The position numbers were made by a program, and so were the translations under genes. The notes beneath the pieces were generated by a model. That model saw only the letters and a program-made list of their open reading frames with translations, was not told the DNA's origin and did no database searches. This document shows positions 28,300 to 36,009 of a stretch of DNA of 64,000 nucleotides, one piece after another (positions within the stretch are counted from its first letter, which is position 1; each line of letters opens with the position of its first letter). This DNA is from Pseudomonadota bacterium. Its GTDB lineage: Bacteria; Pseudomonadota; Gammaproteobacteria; Burkholderiales; Ferrovaceae. The stretch lies in NCBI GenBank assembly GCA_021805725.1, contig JAJZEH010000037.1:238101-302100 (forward strand), given 5' to 3'.

Positions 28300-28998
28300 A
28301 TGATGAACGGTCGGTGGATTGATGTTGCGAGCAATGATGGCGGAATCTTCAAGGGTTACCTCAGCCTGCCCCCCACTGGGAAGGGTCCCGGGATCTTATT
28401 GATTCAGGAAATTTTCGGGGTCAATGAGCATATTCGCGGCGTGGCAGATCAATACGCCATGGACGGTTATGTGGTGTTGGCGCCCGATGTGTTCTGGCGC
28501 GATCAACCCCGGGTTGAACTGGGGTACGACGAGGCATCCATGGTGCGTGCCCGTGCCCTGAAGGGGAATCTGAATTTCGACAGTGCGGTGCAGGACCTTG
28601 CTGCCAGTACGGTTGCCTTGAAAAGGCTGCCCCAAGTGACGGGAAAAGTGGCTGGCCTTGGGTACTGCATGGGTGGCCTGCTCTCCTACCTGCTGGCAGC
28701 AAGCGGCAGCGTGGATGCAGGCATCTGCTATTACGGTGCAGGCATTGAGGACAGACTGGACCAGGAGTCGCGTATCAAATGCCCAATGCTGTTTCATTTT
28801 GCAGAGCAGGACCATCTGATTTCAGCCAGTGCTGCCAAAGCGGTCTCGCGAACCTTTGCCTCTCATCCGGATGCCTGGGTGCAGTCCTACCCGGACGTGG
28901 GCCATGGATTCAACTGCTGGTCGCGTGCAGCCTACAATCAGCCGGCTGCCGCATTGGCCCGGGGCAGGACGCTGGAATTTCTGTCGATTTATTTGTAA
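28300..28998 (+). CDS. Dienelactone hydrolase family protein
   Basis: A 232-residue alpha/beta hydrolase. The family triad is visible: Cys123 in GYCMGG, Asp171 in AEQDHL, and His202 in GHGFNCW, with the activating Glu37 in IQEIFGVN. Such enzymes open dienelactones in chloroaromatic/aromatic breakdown, but many paralogues act on unknown esters. No other aromatic catabolic genes adjoin it. Two consecutive ATGs (28300, 28303) follow a CAGGAG site; the second has the better spacing. It converges with livF with a 12-bp gap. Confidence 0.9.
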   Translation: MMNGRWIDVASNDGGIFKGYLSLPPTGKGPGILLIQEIFGVNEHIRGVADQYAMDGYVVLAPDVFWRDQPRVELGYDEASMVRARALKGNLNFDSAVQDLAASTVALKRLPQVTGKVAGLGYCMGGLLSYLLAASGSVDAGICYYGAGIEDRLDQESRIKCPMLFHFAEQDHLISASAAKAVSRTFASHPDAWVQSYPDVGHGFNCWSRAAYNQPAAALARGRTLEFLSIYL

Positions 28999-29010
28999 TT
29001 GAAACGGATT

Positions 29011-29715
29011 TCAGCCGCCCAGGTAGGCAGCGACGATCCTGGGATCGTTGATCAGATCCTGGGCTACGCCACCCAGGGTCACGCTGCCGGTCTCCATGAC
29101 ATAGGCGCGGTCGGCCAGCTTCAGGGCTTGTCGCACATTCTGTTCCACAAGCAGTATGGTCATGCCCTGCTGGTGTATTTCGCGCAGAATCGCAAAAATC
29201 TCCCGCACGATCAGAGGGGCAAGTCCCATGGAGGGCTCGTCCAGCATCAACAGGCGCGGTTGGGCGAGGAGGGCGCGACCGATGGCCAGCATCTGCTGTT
29301 CACCGCCCGACAGGTTGCCGGCCAACTGGTTGGCGCGCTGCTTGAGGATGGGAAAGCGCTGAAAGGTCGGCTTGAGATCAGGCTTGCCGGGCTGGGAGTA
29401 GGCTCCAAGTTCCAGGTTCTCCCGCACGGTCAGGGTTTTGAGGATGGCCCGGCCTTCAGCCACCTGCACCAATCCCCCCGACACACGCTGATGCGGGCTC
29501 CAGCGCGTAATGTCCTGGTCTTCCCAGATCACCCGGCCGGATGTCGGTCGGATCACTCCGGACAGGGCCAGTAGCGTGGTGCTCTTGCCAGCACCATTGG
29601 CACCTACCAAGGCCACCATTTCACCGGGGTGAACCTCGAGGGTGATGTCCTTGACGGCCTCCACGTGCCCATACGATACGCACAGCTGTTCGAGTTGCAG
29701 CAGGGGCTTGCTCAC
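29011..29715 (-). CDS. livF: Branched-chain amino acid ABC transporter ATP-binding protein LivF
   Basis: A 234-residue ATPase. Walker A is GANGAGKST, the signature is LSGGEQQ and Walker B is LMLDEPSMGL; the C-terminus ends AAYLGG as in LivF proteins. Translation starts at GTG, overlapping the livG stop (GTGA, 4 bp), which indicates tight coupling. It is the last gene of livJHMGF. The cargo could be branched-chain amino acids or related compounds, including urea or amides in some bacteria. Confidence 0.94.
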   Translation of the reverse strand: MSKPLLQLEQLCVSYGHVEAVKDITLEVHPGEMVALVGANGAGKSTTLLALSGVIRPTSGRVIWEDQDITRWSPHQRVSGGLVQVAEGRAILKTLTVRENLELGAYSQPGKPDLKPTFQRFPILKQRANQLAGNLSGGEQQMLAIGRALLAQPRLLMLDEPSMGLAPLIVREIFAILREIHQQGMTILLVEQNVRQALKLADRAYVMETGSVTLGGVAQDLINDPRIVAAYLGG

Positions 29716-30476
29716 GATGCGGTGTCCTCCTGCCCCAGATAGGCTTCGATGACGGCCGGGTTGGATTGGATGACTGAAGGGGAACCTTCTGCAATAATGC
29801 GTCCAAAATCGAGGACGGCCACAGTATCGCACAGCCCCATGACGAAACGCATGTCGTGTTCGATCATGAAAACGGTCAGGTGATCTTGGCGCAAGCTTTC
29901 GATTAGCGTCATCACAGCGTTTTTTTCAGTTGCGTTCATGCCAGCCACGGGCTCGTCGAGCAACAGCAGGCGCGGTTGCGTGGCAAGGGCCCGGGCGATT
30001 TCCAGCTTGCGCTGATTGCCGTAGGACAGGTTGCCCGCCAGTTCCTGAGACAGATTGCCCAGACCTACCCGTTGCAGCAATTGATGCGCATCCACGCGTG
30101 CATTGCGCTCCAATCTCCGAAAGCGTGGCGTGCGCAACACCGCATCCCATACGGGATAATCGAGGTGTGCATGCATGCCCACGATGACGTTGTCGATCAA
30201 TGACATCTCCGAAAACAGCCGGATGTTCTGGAATGTGCGGGCAATGCCGCGGGTGGCGATGCGATGAGGAGGCAGGCCAATAAGGCTCTGCCCTTGGAAG
30301 CTCATCTGCCCGGAAGAGGGGGGGAACAATCCGGTAATCAGGTTGAATACGGTAGTTTTCCCCGCGCCGTTGGGGCCGATCAGGCCGAATACCTGGCCTG
30401 TGGGGACCTTCAGGCTGACCTGATCGAGGGCCGTGACGCCACCGAAACGTCGGGAAATGCGGTCAAGCGTCAGCAT
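29712..30476 (-). CDS. livG: Branched-chain amino acid ABC transporter ATP-binding protein LivG
   Basis: A 254-residue ATPase partner of LivF. Walker A is GPNGAGKTT, the signature region is LSYGNQRKLEIARAL, and Walker B is LLLDEPVAGMN. The C-terminal IEAYLG tail is typical of LivG. Its start overlaps the livM stop by 14 bp and its stop overlaps livF by 4 bp. Confidence 0.95.
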   Translation of the reverse strand: MLTLDRISRRFGGVTALDQVSLKVPTGQVFGLIGPNGAGKTTVFNLITGLFPPSSGQMSFQGQSLIGLPPHRIATRGIARTFQNIRLFSEMSLIDNVIVGMHAHLDYPVWDAVLRTPRFRRLERNARVDAHQLLQRVGLGNLSQELAGNLSYGNQRKLEIARALATQPRLLLLDEPVAGMNATEKNAVMTLIESLRQDHLTVFMIEHDMRFVMGLCDTVAVLDFGRIIAEGSPSVIQSNPAVIEAYLGQEDTAS

Positions 30477-31326
30477 GTTTCGACCTTTTCTTCAGCCAGC
30501 GTCGCAGGCGTCGGGGATCCCAGATGCCGTGTGGCAGGAACAGGACCACGGCGATCAGGATCACGCCGTTGGCGGCCATGCGAAATTCCTGCAGCCCGCG
30601 CAGCAACTCCGGCAGGAGGGTGATGATGGCGCCGCCCAGCAAGGGGCCGACAAGCCCCTGGATGCCGCCCAGGACCGCCATGGTGAGGATGTCCACCGCA
30701 TTCTCGAATCCGAAATTGCCGGGGCTCAGGGTGAAGGTGTAATGTGCATTGAGGCCCCCTGCAAGGCCTGCAATGGCAGCACCCAGGACAAAGGCCAGCA
30801 GCTTGATGCGATGGGTGGCAATGCCCATCAGCCGGGCCGCAGTCTCGTCTTCGCGAATGGCTTCGAATGCACGGCCAATCCTGGAGTGGCGCAGGGATTG
30901 CAGCAGCAGTAGCACCAGCACCACGGCCAGAAGTACATGCCACCACTCCGTGAGGAGCGGAATGCCGTTCAGTCCTAGTGGGCCGCCCGTGACCTCGAGG
31001 TTGAGCGCCACGACCCGGATCACTTCACCAAAACCCAAGGTGGCCATGGCCAGGTAGACGCCCGACAGGCGCAGTACGGGGACGCCAATGATCAGGGCCA
31101 CGCCGGCTGGCGCAAAGGCGCCCAACAGCAGTGCGGCAGGAAAGGACAGGCTGTATTGCAGCGTGCTCACGGCGCTGACATAGGCGCCGATGCCCATGAA
31201 GGCTGCGTTGGCCAGCGAGAGCAGCCCACAGGAGAGCGTCAGGTAGATGGAAAGCGCCATCAGTCCGTACACGCCGATACTGAGGACCAGCGTGCTATAG
31301 GTGGCCCACCAGGATGACCAGTCCAT
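30463..31326 (-). CDS. livM: Branched-chain amino acid ABC transporter permease LivM
   Basis: A 287-residue permease with about eight to nine membrane segments. The EAA-like cytoplasmic loop (IGRAFEAIREDETAARLMGI) and GGLNAHYTFTLSP are characteristic of LivM. The ATG at 31326 shares one base with the livH stop. A longer in-frame reading extends into livH and is not family-like. It forms the membrane channel with LivH. Confidence 0.94.
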   Translation of the reverse strand: MDWSSWWATYSTLVLSIGVYGLMALSIYLTLSCGLLSLANAAFMGIGAYVSAVSTLQYSLSFPAALLLGAFAPAGVALIIGVPVLRLSGVYLAMATLGFGEVIRVVALNLEVTGGPLGLNGIPLLTEWWHVLLAVVLVLLLLQSLRHSRIGRAFEAIREDETAARLMGIATHRIKLLAFVLGAAIAGLAGGLNAHYTFTLSPGNFGFENAVDILTMAVLGGIQGLVGPLLGGAIITLLPELLRGLQEFRMAANGVILIAVVLFLPHGIWDPRRLRRWLKKRSKHADA

Positions 31327-32207
31327 CAGGCGCTCCGTGTGGCCGAGGCGCCGAAGAGCCCCTGCGGTCGCCAGAGCAGCATCAGAAACAGCAGACCGAA
31401 AGACAGGGCATCGCGGTATTCGCTGGAAAGAAAGGTCACGGCAAAGACTTCGGTGATACCCAGAAAGAGGCCACCCAGGACCGCCCCCCGTACGTCGCCC
31501 AGTCCGCCCAGAATAATGGCGGCAATGCCCTTGTGCAGCATGGGCTGGCCCATGAAAGGGGAAATGGCATTGAAGGACAGCCCAATCAGTATGCCTGCGG
31601 TACCGCCCAAGGCGGCGGCGATAAAGCTTGTCAGGTGGAACAGGCGTTCCACTGGAATGCCGAGCAGGGCGGCTGCGCGAGGCGACTCCGCCATGGCCCG
31701 TAACGCTTGGCCAAGGCGGGTCCGTTTGAGGACCCACATCATCAATACCATGAGCACGAGGGACAGGGTAGTGATGCCCGCCTGCAACAAGGGGATGGTA
31801 ACGGCCCCCAGTTTCAGGGTTTCATCGTTGAACCATTCCACGGGAAAGCGCCGGGCTTCCGAGCCAAACAGCCCCTGCGTAAGGCTCGTCATCAGGATGG
31901 CGGCGCCGATAGTGGCAATCATGGGCATGAGGTGCGGTGCGTTGCGCCGGCGCAGGCGCTTCAAGATCAGCACATCAATTAACAGCCCCACCAGACCTGA
32001 AAAAACCATGGCAGCGGGGAGGGCGATCCAGAGGGGCAGGTCAAACCAGGTAATCAGCAGTAATGCCGCATAGGCTCCCAGCATGAATATGCCACCATGA
32101 GACAGGTTGATGACACCCAGGATGCCGAAAACCAAAGTAAACCCCAACGCGAACAGGGCATAGACACTGCCAAGGCTGATCGCGTTGACGATCTGTTGCG
32201 CCAGCAT
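31326..32207 (-). CDS. livH: Branched-chain amino acid ABC transporter permease LivH
   Basis: A 293-residue permease with about eight hydrophobic spans. Family motifs include the start LAQQIVNAISLGSVYAL, LGQALRAMAESPRAA in the cytoplasmic loop, and GGLGDVRGAVLGG near the end. It begins one base after the livJ stop and ends overlapping livM by one base. Confidence 0.95.
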   Translation of the reverse strand: MLAQQIVNAISLGSVYALFALGFTLVFGILGVINLSHGGIFMLGAYAALLLITWFDLPLWIALPAAMVFSGLVGLLIDVLILKRLRRRNAPHLMPMIATIGAAILMTSLTQGLFGSEARRFPVEWFNDETLKLGAVTIPLLQAGITTLSLVLMVLMMWVLKRTRLGQALRAMAESPRAAALLGIPVERLFHLTSFIAAALGGTAGILIGLSFNAISPFMGQPMLHKGIAAIILGGLGDVRGAVLGGLFLGITEVFAVTFLSSEYRDALSFGLLFLMLLWRPQGLFGASATRSA

Positions 32208-32208
32208 G

Positions 32209-33363
32209 CTACTTCAACAGGACAAACTTGCCGTTCTTGACGATGTAGACGAAGGGTGTCTGGTTAGCGTCATTGCCGCCGGGCTTGCCGGCGTGCGGCG
32301 GAGCGGGGCGAAAGGCAAATTTTCCGGTGGCGCCGTCGATCTGGATGTTGGGCAGGGCATCGCGTAGTGCCTGTCGATCCTGATCCAGATGCCCCGTCAG
32401 TTTAATCTTCTTCAGAGCCTCGGCCACGATAAAGAGCGCATCGTACCCCTGGGCGGAAAACTGATTGGGGTCTGTGCCGTATTTCTTGCGGTAGGCTGCG
32501 ATGAAGTGCTGGTTCTGCGAGGAGGGGTTGCCATCAAACCAGGGTGAGCCCACGATGGTGCCCTCGGCAGCCGACTTGGCTATCTCCACAAGCTTGGGAG
32601 AATTAAAGCCATTGCCTCCAATGAAGGACTGCTTGATGCCCAACGCACGGGACTGAAGCAGGATGTTGGAGCCTTCTTCGGAGAGGCAGGGGCAGATGAT
32701 GGCGTCGGGGTCGGCCGCCTTCAGCTTGGTCAACTGGGCCTTGAAGTCCACATCACCCTTGGAATAGGTTTCCGTGTCTACCACAGGAATGTGCAGTTCC
32801 TCCAGGGCTTGCTTGAACACGTCGTAACCGCTCTTGGTAAATGCGTCGTCGTTGCCATAGATGATGCCGACTTTGTGGATATTGAGGTGTTTGATGGCCG
32901 CCCTGAGGGTAACGGGAACCACGTCAGCTTCCATGGGTGAGTTGCGGAAGATGTAGGGGCCGATGTCGGTGATGCCGGTGGCCGTGTTACTGGTGCCAAA
33001 GGCCACCACCTTGGCCGAGTTGGCGATGGGTCCGGCGGCAAACATGGAGTTGGACAGGGTGGGACCGAAGATCATCAGCACCTTGTCCTGATAAATGAGC
33101 TTTTTATAGACGTTGATGGCTTCTTCCTTTTTGCCACGCTCGTCTTCTTCAACCAGGACAATCTTGTCGCCATTGATGCCGCCCTTGGCATTGATTTCGT
33201 CCCGTGCCAGCAGGAAGCCGTTCTGGATGGGTACGCCATACTGTGAAGCCGGTCCGGTAAGCGCCTCGGCCAGGCCGATCCGTATTTCACCAGCATGGCT
33301 GGCCAGTGGAAGGAGCAATGCTGAGAGCAAGGCAAGTACGGGGGGCAGCGTATAAGGGCGCAT
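32209..33363 (-). CDS. livJ: Branched-chain amino acid ABC transporter substrate-binding protein
   Basis: A 384-residue periplasmic binding protein of the Leu/Ile/Val family and first gene of the operon. The signal peptide is MRPYTLPPVLALLSALLLP with cleavage near SHAGE. The mature protein begins IRIGLAEALTGPASQYG, followed by a type 1 periplasmic-binding fold (IYGNDDAFTKSGYD). The start was placed at the ATG that begins the signal peptide; a longer in-frame start adds non-signal residues. The ligand is inferred only from family and operon. Confidence 0.93.
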   Translation of the reverse strand: MRPYTLPPVLALLSALLLPLASHAGEIRIGLAEALTGPASQYGVPIQNGFLLARDEINAKGGINGDKIVLVEEDERGKKEEAINVYKKLIYQDKVLMIFGPTLSNSMFAAGPIANSAKVVAFGTSNTATGITDIGPYIFRNSPMEADVVPVTLRAAIKHLNIHKVGIIYGNDDAFTKSGYDVFKQALEELHIPVVDTETYSKGDVDFKAQLTKLKAADPDAIICPCLSEEGSNILLQSRALGIKQSFIGGNGFNSPKLVEIAKSAAEGTIVGSPWFDGNPSSQNQHFIAAYRKKYGTDPNQFSAQGYDALFIVAEALKKIKLTGHLDQDRQALRDALPNIQIDGATGKFAFRPAPPHAGKPGGNDANQTPFVYIVKNGKFVLLK

Positions 33364-33503
33364 GGGGGTTCCAGTTCGGCAAAAGAAGCATTTTACCCAG
33401 TCATAGCCACGGATAAAACCCTTTTTATGGGGGGGCTGGGGCGCCGGGCTTGATTTTGGCAAAAGTGGTATCATGTAAGGTTCAATTGGAGAGAAATGCC
33501 ATT

Positions 33504-33950
33504 ATGGTTGTATATGATCTTGCCTGTCCTCGGGAACATCGGTTTGAAGGCTGGTTCGAATCCGCTTCGAGCTTTGAGAGCCAGCGTGAAGATGGGCATG
33601 TTTCGTGCCCTCTCTGCAACTCCAGGGAAATCACCCGTCTGCCTTCCGCGCCCTATGTGCACGGCAAGGCAGAAACCGTTGCGGTAAGCGAGGAAATGCA
33701 GGAACCCATGATGATGGTCGCGGGTGACTTGGTCAACGCCCTGCGCCAGCAGGTGGTCCAGCATATCCTGGCCAATACCGAGGATGTGGGTGAAAGCTTT
33801 GCCGAAGTCGCCCGTGAAGTGCACTACGGGGACGCTCCCGTGCGCAACATTCGCGGAGTGGCCACGCAGGAAGAATTGCAGGAATTGCACGAGGAAGGGG
33901 TGGATGTCATGGTCCTGGGCATACCCGATACCCTTGGTTCACGCCACTGA
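33504..33950 (+). CDS. DUF1178 family protein
   Basis: A 148-residue conserved proteobacterial protein of unknown function. It opens with MVVYDLACPREHRFEGWF and has a CPLC pair after an early cysteine, suggesting a small metal (zinc) site: Cys in YDLACP and the CPLC pair. The start at 33504 matches the family N-terminus, with GGAGA about 11 bases upstream. It is divergent from livJ and convergent with the dioxygenase gene, with one base between stops. No specific role can be stated. Confidence 0.85.
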   Translation: MVVYDLACPREHRFEGWFESASSFESQREDGHVSCPLCNSREITRLPSAPYVHGKAETVAVSEEMQEPMMMVAGDLVNALRQQVVQHILANTEDVGESFAEVAREVHYGDAPVRNIRGVATQEELQELHEEGVDVMVLGIPDTLGSRH

Positions 33951-33951
33951 G

Positions 33952-34728
33952 TCATCCCATCAGAACAGCGGTCATGCTGATGGATCCCAAATCAATGCCG
34001 CCCACCGGAAAACTGACCCGATCCGTGTTGCGCTGCAGGCCCAGCATATAGAGTAACGGCAGATAATGTTCCGGGGTGGGCACCGCGTGACGCCCATCCG
34101 CATCCAGCGCATCAAGCGCCATCAGCGATTCGTGGTTTCCCGCTGCAATGGCCAGCCTTGTCTTTTGATCGAATCGCACGGCCCAGTCGTAGGGGCTTGC
34201 CGACGCTTCCCAAAGCAGTTCCCCCAGATGATGTACGATGTTGCCGCTACCCAGGACGAGCACCCCCTCATCTCGCAGGGGGGCAAGATGGCGCGCGAGA
34301 TCGTAGTGAAATCTGCCGTTGCCGCGAGAATCCAGGGACAACTGGACGACCGGAATGTCGGCGTCGGGGTAGAGGTGCTTCAAGACGGACCAAGCCCCGT
34401 GGTCCAACCCCCACTCCTGATCCTGACGCACAGGCACGGGAGCCAGGAGCGTGGACACACGCTGCGCGAGCAGGGGATTGCCAGGTGCAGGGTATTGCGT
34501 TTCGTACAGCGCTCGGGGAAAACCGCCAAAATCATGAATGGTGCGAGGCTGTACCATGCCGGTTACCGCCACTTCCGGCACAAACCAATGTGCCGAGACC
34601 ACGAGAATGGCGTCTGGTTTCGGTAGCGTTTGCCCCAAGGCTTGCCAGGCTTCGGCATAGCGGCTGGGCAGTATGGCGTGCATGGGGTTGCCATGACCGA
34701 CGAATAGGGTGGGCATGGTCGTTTTCAT
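33952..34728 (-). CDS. DODA-type extradiol dioxygenase (YgiD-like)
   Basis: A 258-residue class III ring-cleaving dioxygenase of the 4,5-DOPA dioxygenase group. Expected non-heme iron ligands are visible: His in VGHGNPM, His in HDFGGFP, and His in [26 protein letters not shown] is the family hallmark. E. coli YgiD acts on DOPA in vitro; the physiological substrate is unknown. It is transcribed divergently from lexA across 65 bp and could share its regulatory region. Confidence 0.9.
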   Translation of the reverse strand: MKTTMPTLFVGHGNPMHAILPSRYAEAWQALGQTLPKPDAILVVSAHWFVPEVAVTGMVQPRTIHDFGGFPRALYETQYPAPGNPLLAQRVSTLLAPVPVRQDQEWGLDHGAWSVLKHLYPDADIPVVQLSLDSRGNGRFHYDLARHLAPLRDEGVLVLGSGNIVHHLGELLWEASASPYDWAVRFDQKTRLAIAAGNHESLMALDALDADGRHAVPTPEHYLPLLYMLGLQRNTDRVSFPVGGIDLGSISMTAVLMG

Positions 34729-34763
34729 GGGTTGATTCTAGAGGGCTTGCATTTTTCGCAATA

Positions 34764-34779
34764 CTGTATAAAAATACAG
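34764..34779. promoter_or_regulatory. LexA operator (SOS box)
   Basis: CTGTATAAAAATACAG fits the proteobacterial SOS consensus CTGT-N8-ACAG exactly. It lies 14 bp before the lexA start codon, overlapping the likely -10 region (TATAAA), with a TTGCAT -35 candidate at 34747-34752. It should give LexA autorepression of lexA-sulA and may also affect the divergent dioxygenase gene. Confidence 0.93.
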
Positions 34780-34793
34780 TCATGGAGGATGCG

Positions 34794-35396
34794 ATGAGCC
34801 CATTGACCCCAAGGCAGCAGCAAATACTCGACTGGATTCGCCTGCACATGGAACGGGAAGGCGTACCGCCAACCCGCCTGGAACTCTGCGAAGCCATGGG
34901 GTTCCGTTCTCCCAATGCAGCCGAGGACCACCTGCGTGCACTTGCCAGGAAGGGCGCCATCGAACTGGTAGCGGGTTCTTCCCGGGGTATCCGCCTGCCG
35001 GATCAGGGCGGCCTTCCGCTGGTGGGTCGGGTGGCTGCGGGTAGCCCTATCCTGGCCGCTGAACATGTCGAGACTCATTATAGGGTCGACCCCCAGATGT
35101 TTCATCCCCAGGCAGACTATTTGCTGCGGGTGCGTGGCGAAAGCATGCGTGACGCCGGGATCCTGGACAACGATCTTCTGGCAGTGCACCGAACAGCAGT
35201 GGCCCAGAATGGCCAGATCGTGGTGGCAAGGATTGGAGAGGAGGTAACGGTCAAACGCTTCAAGCAACACGGCTACCAAGTTGAGCTGCTTCCCGAAAAC
35301 CCCGACTTTAAGCCCATTCAGGTGGACCTGCGGCATGAGGCGCTGGTCATCGAGGGATTGGGCGTAGGCATCATTCGATCCGACTGGAGTCACTAA
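34794..35396 (+). CDS. lexA: LexA repressor
   Basis: A 200-residue SOS repressor. The N-terminal winged helix ([12 protein letters not shown]...) precedes a self-cleaving S24 domain. The scissile bond is Ala82-Gly83 (VAAGSP) and the catalytic dyad is Ser117 (GESM) and Lys154 (VTVKRF), each offset by two from E. coli. The ATG at 34794 follows a GGAGG site by five bases; an in-frame ATG at 34782 overlaps that site. A perfect LexA operator lies upstream and sulA follows after 3 bp. Confidence 0.97.
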   Translation: MSPLTPRQQQILDWIRLHMEREGVPPTRLELCEAMGFRSPNAAEDHLRALARKGAIELVAGSSRGIRLPDQGGLPLVGRVAAGSPILAAEHVETHYRVDPQMFHPQADYLLRVRGESMRDAGILDNDLLAVHRTAVAQNGQIVVARIGEEVTVKRFKQHGYQVELLPENPDFKPIQVDLRHEALVIEGLGVGIIRSDWSH

Positions 35397-35399
35397 CCC

Positions 35400-35918
35400 A
35401 TGCCATTCATGCCACGAAACCTGATTCCCCTGGTAAGGACATTGCGCCAGTTCTTTTCTGTCAGCAACATCAATAATGGCGTACAACTTATTGATTCATA
35501 TAATGTTCACGAGCTTCAAACGGCACTTCATGCATGGCCTGTCGGGGTGACCGAACTGCCTTCCTGCGGCGATCAGGAACTCAGTGCCCTTTTACCTTCC
35601 CTGGCCAGCATGACCCGCAAGCGAAAGTGGGTAGTATTGGTGGCACCTCCCTACGCCATGCCCATGCTTCGTCTGCAGCGAGCGGGGATTGATCCATCCC
35701 GATTTATGGTGGTCCGCGCCAAATCCCAGGAAGGCAAAACATGGGCAGTCCAGCAGGCGCTGCGTAGTCACGATTGTGGTGCCGTGCTCTTTTGGTCCGT
35801 GCCCCTGAAAGCCGGGCAACGGCTACGCCTGGAAGCTGCTGCCGTGGAGGGAGAAACCTCCTGCATAGGATTCATTGAATCTTCTAATCAATTGATGCAT
35901 ATCAACAAAGCAGCGTAA
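35400..35918 (+). CDS. sulA: SulA-like cell division inhibitor (SulA/ImuA-type RecA-like protein)
   Basis: A 172-residue protein with a RecA-like fold fragment lacking Walker A. Its central WVVLVAPPYAMPMLRLQRAGID and later AVLFW...RLRLEAAA pattern are those of SulA/ImuA proteins. SulA blocks FtsZ assembly during SOS. The position 3 bp after lexA under one SOS box matches the lexA-sulA operons known in pseudomonads. ImuA is the alternative, but no imuB or dnaE2 follows and the length fits SulA. A strong terminator lies 30 bp beyond the stop. Confidence 0.82.
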   Translation: MPFMPRNLIPLVRTLRQFFSVSNINNGVQLIDSYNVHELQTALHAWPVGVTELPSCGDQELSALLPSLASMTRKRKWVVLVAPPYAMPMLRLQRAGIDPSRFMVVRAKSQEGKTWAVQQALRSHDCGAVLFWSVPLKAGQRLRLEAAAVEGETSCIGFIESSNQLMHINKAA

Positions 35919-35947
35919 CAACACCCCGTTTTCAAAGCCCTGTCGCC

Positions 35948-35981
35948 ATGAAAAAGCCCCTCGATAGAGGGGCTTTTTCAT
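35948..35981. terminator. Bidirectional rho-independent terminator between sulA and rne
   Basis: A 15-bp perfect stem (ATGAAAAAGCCCCTC and its complement) with a GATA loop. GC-rich at the tip and flanked by five As on the left and five Ts on the right, it can end transcription from both sides. It separates rightward lexA-sulA from leftward rne. Confidence 0.93.
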
Positions 35982-36009
35982 GGGAGATCCGTTGTCCTTG
36001 TAGAAAACC

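Noticed and set aside
34158..34793. Long N-terminal extension in frame with LexA
   Set aside because: It is antisense to the dioxygenase gene; the true LexA start at 34794 has a ribosome site and an SOS box before it.
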